Source: Ancrocorticia sp039812645
GTDB taxonomy: Bacteria > Actinomycetota > Actinomycetes > Actinomycetales > Actinomycetaceae
Assembly (NCBI GenBank): GCA_039812645.1
Contig: JBDIAV010000007.1
Coordinates: 15,448 to 79,447, forward strand
Direction: 5' to 3'
Length of the DNA stretch: 64,000 bases
The notes beneath the pieces were generated by a model. That model was not told the DNA's origin, did no database searches, and was given only the letters and a program-made list of their open reading frames with translations. Below are positions 60,612 through 64,000 of this stretch, piece after piece. Every line of letters begins with the position of its first letter. Position 1 is the stretch's first letter. The position numbers and the translations under genes are program-made.

Positions 60612-61061
60612 TCAGTCCTCAACCAAGAGGGCACACAACTCGCCCAGTTGGATCATTCGTTCCTCGCCAAGTTTGTCAACGAGATGGCGACGAACCGAGT
60701 GTACGTGCAGCGGCGCCGCCTTCTTGAGAAGTTCGTACCCCTTATCCGTCAACGTACAGTTGACCCCGCGGCGATCCACTTCGCAGGTGCTGCGGGCAAC
60801 AAGCCCCTCGCTCTCCAAGCGCGTAACGGTGTGCGTCAGCCGCGAGCGGGAGTGAACCAGCCCCTCGGCAAGCGTGGACATTCGCATAGTGAATCCCGGA
60901 GTCTCAGAAAGCCGCGACAACACTTCATATTCGTTGAGCGAGATACTGAGTTCTTCGATGAGATCGTGATTGAGCGCCTCAGAGACGACGGCGACACCAC
61001 GCAAGTACGTGCGCCACGCACGTTGCTCGCGAGGGCTCAGCCACTGCACTTCTTCTTCCAT
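60612..61061 (-). CDS. MarR family transcriptional regulator
   Basis: 149 residues with a winged-helix MarR domain: ISLNEYEVLSRLSETPG, MRMSTLAEGLVHSRSRLTHT as the recognition helix, and the wing VARSTCEVDRRGVNCTLTDKG. The WRTYLRGVAVVSEALNHDL start is typical of actinobacterial members. ATG 61061 follows GAGGAAGTGAG; GTG 61070 would overlap that site. It likely controls its own operon with the phosphatase. No ligand or operator can be identified with confidence. Confidence 0.85.
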   Translation of the reverse strand: MEEEVQWLSPREQRAWRTYLRGVAVVSEALNHDLIEELSISLNEYEVLSRLSETPGFTMRMSTLAEGLVHSRSRLTHTVTRLESEGLVARSTCEVDRRGVNCTLTDKGYELLKKAAPLHVHSVRRHLVDKLGEERMIQLGELCALLVED

Positions 61062-61175
61062 TGCTCTCACTTCCTCGATCCGTCTCGTTCAGCTCGCCAT
61101 GCTCGTTCACGGCGTGACATCAACACACTGTGCTGCCGGGAAAAGTCCCGGAGATTCCCATACACTCTATACACC

Positions 61176-61201
61176 AAGGGCCCGGTCTTTCCCGGGCCCT
61201 T
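61176..61201 (-). terminator. Terminator of bS22
   Basis: 10-bp stem AAGGGCCCGG / CCGGGCCCTT with a 6-nt loop, 6 nt past the bS22 stop on the minus strand. Confidence 0.7.
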
Positions 61202-61206
61202 CTGCG

Positions 61207-61305
61207 TCACTTCTTGTTGCGGCGCTGATGACGAGTCTTACGAAGCAACTTGCGGTGCTTCTTCTTTGACATACGCTTACGGCGCTTCTTAATAACGGAA
61301 CCCAC
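61207..61305 (-). CDS. 30S ribosomal protein bS22 (32 residues; AURKAIP1/COX24 type)
   Basis: A 32-codon gene: starts MGSVIKKRRKRMSKKKHRKL, ends RKTRHQRRNKK. More than half the residues are Lys or Arg. It matches the AURKAIP1/COX24-domain mini-protein of actinobacteria identified as bS22 on the small ribosomal subunit in mycobacterial structures. GTG start with GGAGG six bases upstream. It lies 106 bp downstream of the BldC-like HTH gene, a common neighbour, and is followed by a terminator. The family call is from memory, not a search. Confidence 0.9.
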   Translation of the reverse strand: MGSVIKKRRKRMSKKKHRKLLRKTRHQRRNKK

Positions 61306-61411
61306 AGGTTACCTCCGGCAGTTGAAACTGGGGCATACGCCCACAAATGAACAGTAAATATGGTACAGGTTCGGCGTGCTCTCACGGAACTCGCCACATT
61401 GTGAAGCGAAA

Positions 61412-61627
61412 CTACTCGCCAGCCACCTGCTGTTCCCCCGGGGCTTCGAATGAGCCCAGTAGTTCATCAACGGCGGACTTAGGGACACGATAGGAACTGC
61501 CCACCCTGACTGCCGGCAAATCACCCGAATGCACCATACGATATACGGTCATCCGAGATACCCGAGTCAGCTCGGCCACTTCTGCCACAGTGTAGAACTG
61601 GGGTGCGGAGCGCGGAAGCTGTGTCAT
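61412..61627 (-). CDS. BldC-like helix-turn-helix DNA-binding protein
   Basis: 71 residues. FYTVAEVAELTRVSRMTVYR and VHSGDLPAVRVGSSYRVPKS form the MerR-type HTH of BldC-like proteins; the short acidic tail is variable. BldC in Streptomyces binds DNA as head-to-tail oligomers and controls development; in this organism the target is unknown. GGACGG lies four to five bases upstream of the ATG. bS22 follows on the same strand. Confidence 0.85.
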   Translation of the reverse strand: MTQLPRSAPQFYTVAEVAELTRVSRMTVYRMVHSGDLPAVRVGSSYRVPKSAVDELLGSFEAPGEQQVAGE

Positions 61628-61755
61628 TAATCCGTCCTGATCAACCCATCAACCATTCCCACCATTTTCGGTTGGGACATGCCAACGATACATGACTTTC
61701 TGGTGTCTTACCGGTGGTTGACCATAGTCGCGCGTGTCCTGCGCGCTAGTCTTAG

Positions 61756-61844
61756 GCATGAGAAGAGGTTGGGTTCCCCTCGTGCCCTGCACGAACGTAT
61801 GGTTTGGTGCGTGGCCCCGAGGTCGTTAACCTTCCCCAAGCCAC
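61756..61844 (+). promoter_or_regulatory. Possible structured leader upstream of trkH
   Basis: Three nested or successive stems can be drawn: GCATGAG / CTCGTGC (61756-61762 and 61779-61785), GCAC / GTGC next, and GTGGC / GCCAC (61811-61815 and 61840-61844) enclosing AGGT / ACCT. The region ends 40 nt before the trkH ATG. It does not match a riboswitch I can name, so it is only a candidate cis-acting RNA. Confidence 0.3.
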
Positions 61845-61883
61845 AACATCAGGTTCTCACAATGAGATACACGGAGAAGGAAC

Positions 61884-63305
61884 ATGGCTGCTGAGCATGG
61901 GCACAAAGGTGCGACGACCGCCGTCGGTGCGGCCCGCCCACTCACGCCGTCCTTGTGGCAACAGACTCGGGATCGGATCGATCACATTGCCCGCGATTCT
62001 CCCGCCCGCCTGGCGCTGGCTGTCTTCGCTATCATCATTTTGGGAATCACGGCGCTGCTCCAGCTCCCTATCGCCACCGCCACCGGTGAGAAAGCACCCT
62101 TCATTGACGCTCTCTTCACCGCCACATCGGCCGTTTGCGTGACCGGTCTGGTCACCGTAGACACCGCAACATTCTGGTCGCCTGCCGGCCAGTTTGTTAT
62201 CGCCATCGGCATGATGGTGGGCGGTTTAGGCGTGATGACTCTCGCCTCGATCCTCGGCATGGCGGTCTCCCGTCACATTGGCCTGACCCGCAAGTTTCTT
62301 GCAGCGACCGAAACCCACGCCCGACTGGGTGAAGTCGGCTCGCTGATCCGCGCCGTCGTCGTCGTATCTCTTTCAGCCCAGGGAATTCTCTTTACCGTTC
62401 TCACACCCTTCTTCCTCAAGGAAGGCGAGCCTCTCCTTGAAGCGTTGTGGCATGCCTTCTTCATGGCCGCCTCGATTTTTAACAACGGCGGATTCGTCAT
62501 CATGACCGAGGGTTTGGAGCCGCACGTCGGGGATTGGGCACTCACTTTGCCGATCATCCTGGGGACATTCGTGGGAGCCATCGGCTTCCCCGTGATTCTG
62601 GACATGTGGCGCAACAAGAGACGCGCCCGGCGCTGGAATCTCACCACCAAGATTTCTCTCATCACCTACGGGATGCTCTACATTCTCGGCTTCATTGCTT
62701 TTGGCATCTTGGAATGGGGCAACCCAAAAACCCTCGGTGACCTCTCAATTATTGACGGGATTAACGCGTCAATGCTTCATGCTGCTTCTGCGCGGTCGTC
62801 AGGCCTTGCCACTCTCAACGTGGGAGATATGAACGAGACCACATGGTTTATTCTCGACGCTCTCATGTTCGTTGGTGGAGGGTCGGCCTCCGCTGCGGGC
62901 GGTATCAAAGTCACCACACTTGCGGTCCTCGTTTTAGCCATCATCGCCGAGGCCCGCGGAGATCGCGACACCGAAGCTTTCGGACGGCGCCTTCCACCCG
63001 ACGTCCTGCGCCTCGCTATTGCAGCCACATTCCTTGGAGCCTCCATGGTTGGCGTGGGCACACTCACACTCCTCCAGCTCACCGATCTGCCACTATCCAA
63101 GGTTCTCTTCGAGGTGATCTCGGCATTTGCCACCTGCGGCCTGTCCACTGGAATCACCCCGGACCTACCGACATCCGCCAAATCAGTGCTTGTCCTGCTG
63201 ATGTTTGCTGGGAGAACAGGCACAATGACTCTTGCGGCGGCTCTCGCTCTGCGCATGCGACGCCGAGTCGTTCGACTACCGGAAGAGCGACCGGTCATCG
63301 GCTAG
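61884..63305 (+). CDS. TrkH/KtrB-type potassium uptake protein
   Basis: 473 residues, membrane pore subunit of a K+ transporter. The selectivity-loop repeats are visible: TATSAVCVTGLVT, SIFNNGGFVIM, HAASARSSGLATL and FATCGLSTGITP. About eight to ten hydrophobic segments surround them. GGAGAAGGAAC lies just upstream of the ATG. The TrkA-like subunit follows 27 bp later, so the two form one transport system. Confidence 0.93.
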   Translation: MAAEHGHKGATTAVGAARPLTPSLWQQTRDRIDHIARDSPARLALAVFAIIILGITALLQLPIATATGEKAPFIDALFTATSAVCVTGLVTVDTATFWSPAGQFVIAIGMMVGGLGVMTLASILGMAVSRHIGLTRKFLAATETHARLGEVGSLIRAVVVVSLSAQGILFTVLTPFFLKEGEPLLEALWHAFFMAASIFNNGGFVIMTEGLEPHVGDWALTLPIILGTFVGAIGFPVILDMWRNKRRARRWNLTTKISLITYGMLYILGFIAFGILEWGNPKTLGDLSIIDGINASMLHAASARSSGLATLNVGDMNETTWFILDALMFVGGGSASAAGGIKVTTLAVLVLAIIAEARGDRDTEAFGRRLPPDVLRLAIAATFLGASMVGVGTLTLLQLTDLPLSKVLFEVISAFATCGLSTGITPDLPTSAKSVLVLLMFAGRTGTMTLAAALALRMRRRVVRLPEERPVIG

Positions 63306-63332
63306 TCTTCGATCAGACCCAAAGGAGAATTG

Positions 63333-63992
63333 ATGCCTAAGCAACAGGGCGACGGAGCAGTCCTCGTCATCGGTCTGGGACGCTTCGGTTCGGCCATCGC
63401 CTCAACACTCGACGACCTCGGTCGAGAGGTCTTGGCCCTGGAAAAAGATCCCGACCTCGTGCAACGGTGGTCGCACCGCTTCCGCATCATCGAAGCCGAT
63501 GCCACGAACGCCGACGCCCTAGAGCAGGTGGGCGCGAAGGACTTCACCGTTGCGGTGGTAGGCGTGGGCACCGCGCTCGAATCGTCAGTGCTGGTCACAG
63601 CCAACCTCGTGGACATCGGCATGCAGCAGATTTGGGCCAAGGCGATCTCACGCTCGCACGGGCGGATCTTGCGGCGCATCGGCGCACATCACGTTGTGTA
63701 CCCCGAGTTCGACGCCGGCGCCCGCGTCGCCCACATGGTCTCCGGCAAGATGCTCGACTACATCGAGATGGAGGACGGCTTCTCCATCATCAAGATGCAC
63801 CCGCCGCGCGATGTCCAGGGTTTTGCCATCTCCGAGTCGCGCGTCCGCGAGCGCTTTGGCGTCACCATTATCGGCGTAAAGTCGCCGGGTCACCCGTTCG
63901 AGTACACCAAGCCCTCGACCCACATCGGCCCCGAGGACATCATCATCGTCTCGGGTGATTCGGAACTGCTGGAAGCATTCGCAAACCGGTAG
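63333..63992 (+). CDS. TrkA/KtrA-type potassium channel regulatory subunit
   Basis: 219 residues: an RCK N domain with the Rossmann motif VLVIGLGRFGSAIASTLDDL and acidic strand end (VLALEKD), then an RCK C domain (about 135-219; FAISESRVRERFGVTIIGV, GPEDIIIVSGDSELLEAF). It gates the TrkH pore by nucleotide and ligand binding on the cytoplasmic side. ATG 63333 follows AAAGGAG by five bases; TTG 63330 is one codon longer. Complete within the window. Confidence 0.93.
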   Translation: MPKQQGDGAVLVIGLGRFGSAIASTLDDLGREVLALEKDPDLVQRWSHRFRIIEADATNADALEQVGAKDFTVAVVGVGTALESSVLVTANLVDIGMQQIWAKAISRSHGRILRRIGAHHVVYPEFDAGARVAHMVSGKMLDYIEMEDGFSIIKMHPPRDVQGFAISESRVRERFGVTIIGVKSPGHPFEYTKPSTHIGPEDIIIVSGDSELLEAFANR

Positions 63993-64000
63993 TTGGGCGG

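Noticed and set aside
61741..61883. c-di-AMP (ydaO/yuaA) riboswitch before trkH
   Set aside because: The conserved core sequence blocks of that class could not be found, so only a generic structured leader is listed.

Overview
The window reads as chromosomal DNA of a GC-rich (roughly 58-60 %) actinobacterium. The markers are a SigR/RsrA redox switch, a fused E2-E1 2-oxoglutarate decarboxylase (kgd), an Rv3235-family gene beside secA, the tiny actinobacterial ribosomal proteins bL37 and bS22, BldC-like HTH proteins, and a menaquinone respiratory chain. Gene sizes and order suggest Actinomycetaceae or a close relative; the genus cannot be fixed from sequence alone. No phage, transposase, CRISPR array or rRNA was seen. 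The window is dense core chromosome with a few odd spots.

Layout. 1-6.8 kb: 3' part of argS with a divergent tRNA-Arg(CCG), a YchJ-like protein, a GDPD phosphodiesterase coupled to an M23 peptidase, and two coupled CNNM-type membrane proteins. 7-11.5 kb: kgd, then an SGNH-fold protein lacking its catalytic residues. 11.6-17.7 kb: bL37, a small tandem-repeat element, rsrA-sigR with a textbook SigR autoregulatory promoter, then DoxX-aroA-rsgA-hisN and a phosphoribosyltransferase. 18-23 kb: a YehR-like lipoprotein gene broken by an in-frame TAG, and sbcDC.

23.2-31.9 kb is the least understood part: an SAF-domain protein, a CpaE-like ATPase with an altered P-loop and a DUF6912-type protein form one operon. 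Next to it are an excisionase-type HTH protein, an unknown 233-residue protein, a LysM membrane protein and an Rv3235-family protein, ending at secA. SAF plus CpaE recalls a Tad pilus locus, but no other pilus genes are present.

32-35 kb carries an exported 5'-nucleotidase with a C-terminal FG-GAP-like repeat region. 35-54.4 kb is respiratory: all fourteen nuoA-N genes in order, mostly overlapping start-to-stop, with a polyprenyl diphosphate synthase coupled to nuoN. Upstream lie a MenJ/geranylgeranyl-reductase homologue and menG. 54.5-59.4 kb adds a polytopic membrane protein and menB-menE-menA. Complex I and much of the biosynthesis of its electron acceptor, menaquinone, therefore sit side by side.

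59.4-64 kb: a PLDc_N membrane protein, a MarR regulator with a histidine phosphatase, bS22 with a BldC-like HTH gene, and a TrkH/TrkA potassium uptake pair preceded by a foldable leader. Stop-start overlaps (ATGA, GTGA, TGATG) are very common and GTG/TTG starts are frequent. Several starts lack a ribosome binding site and have a -10-like hexamer just upstream, suggesting leaderless transcripts.
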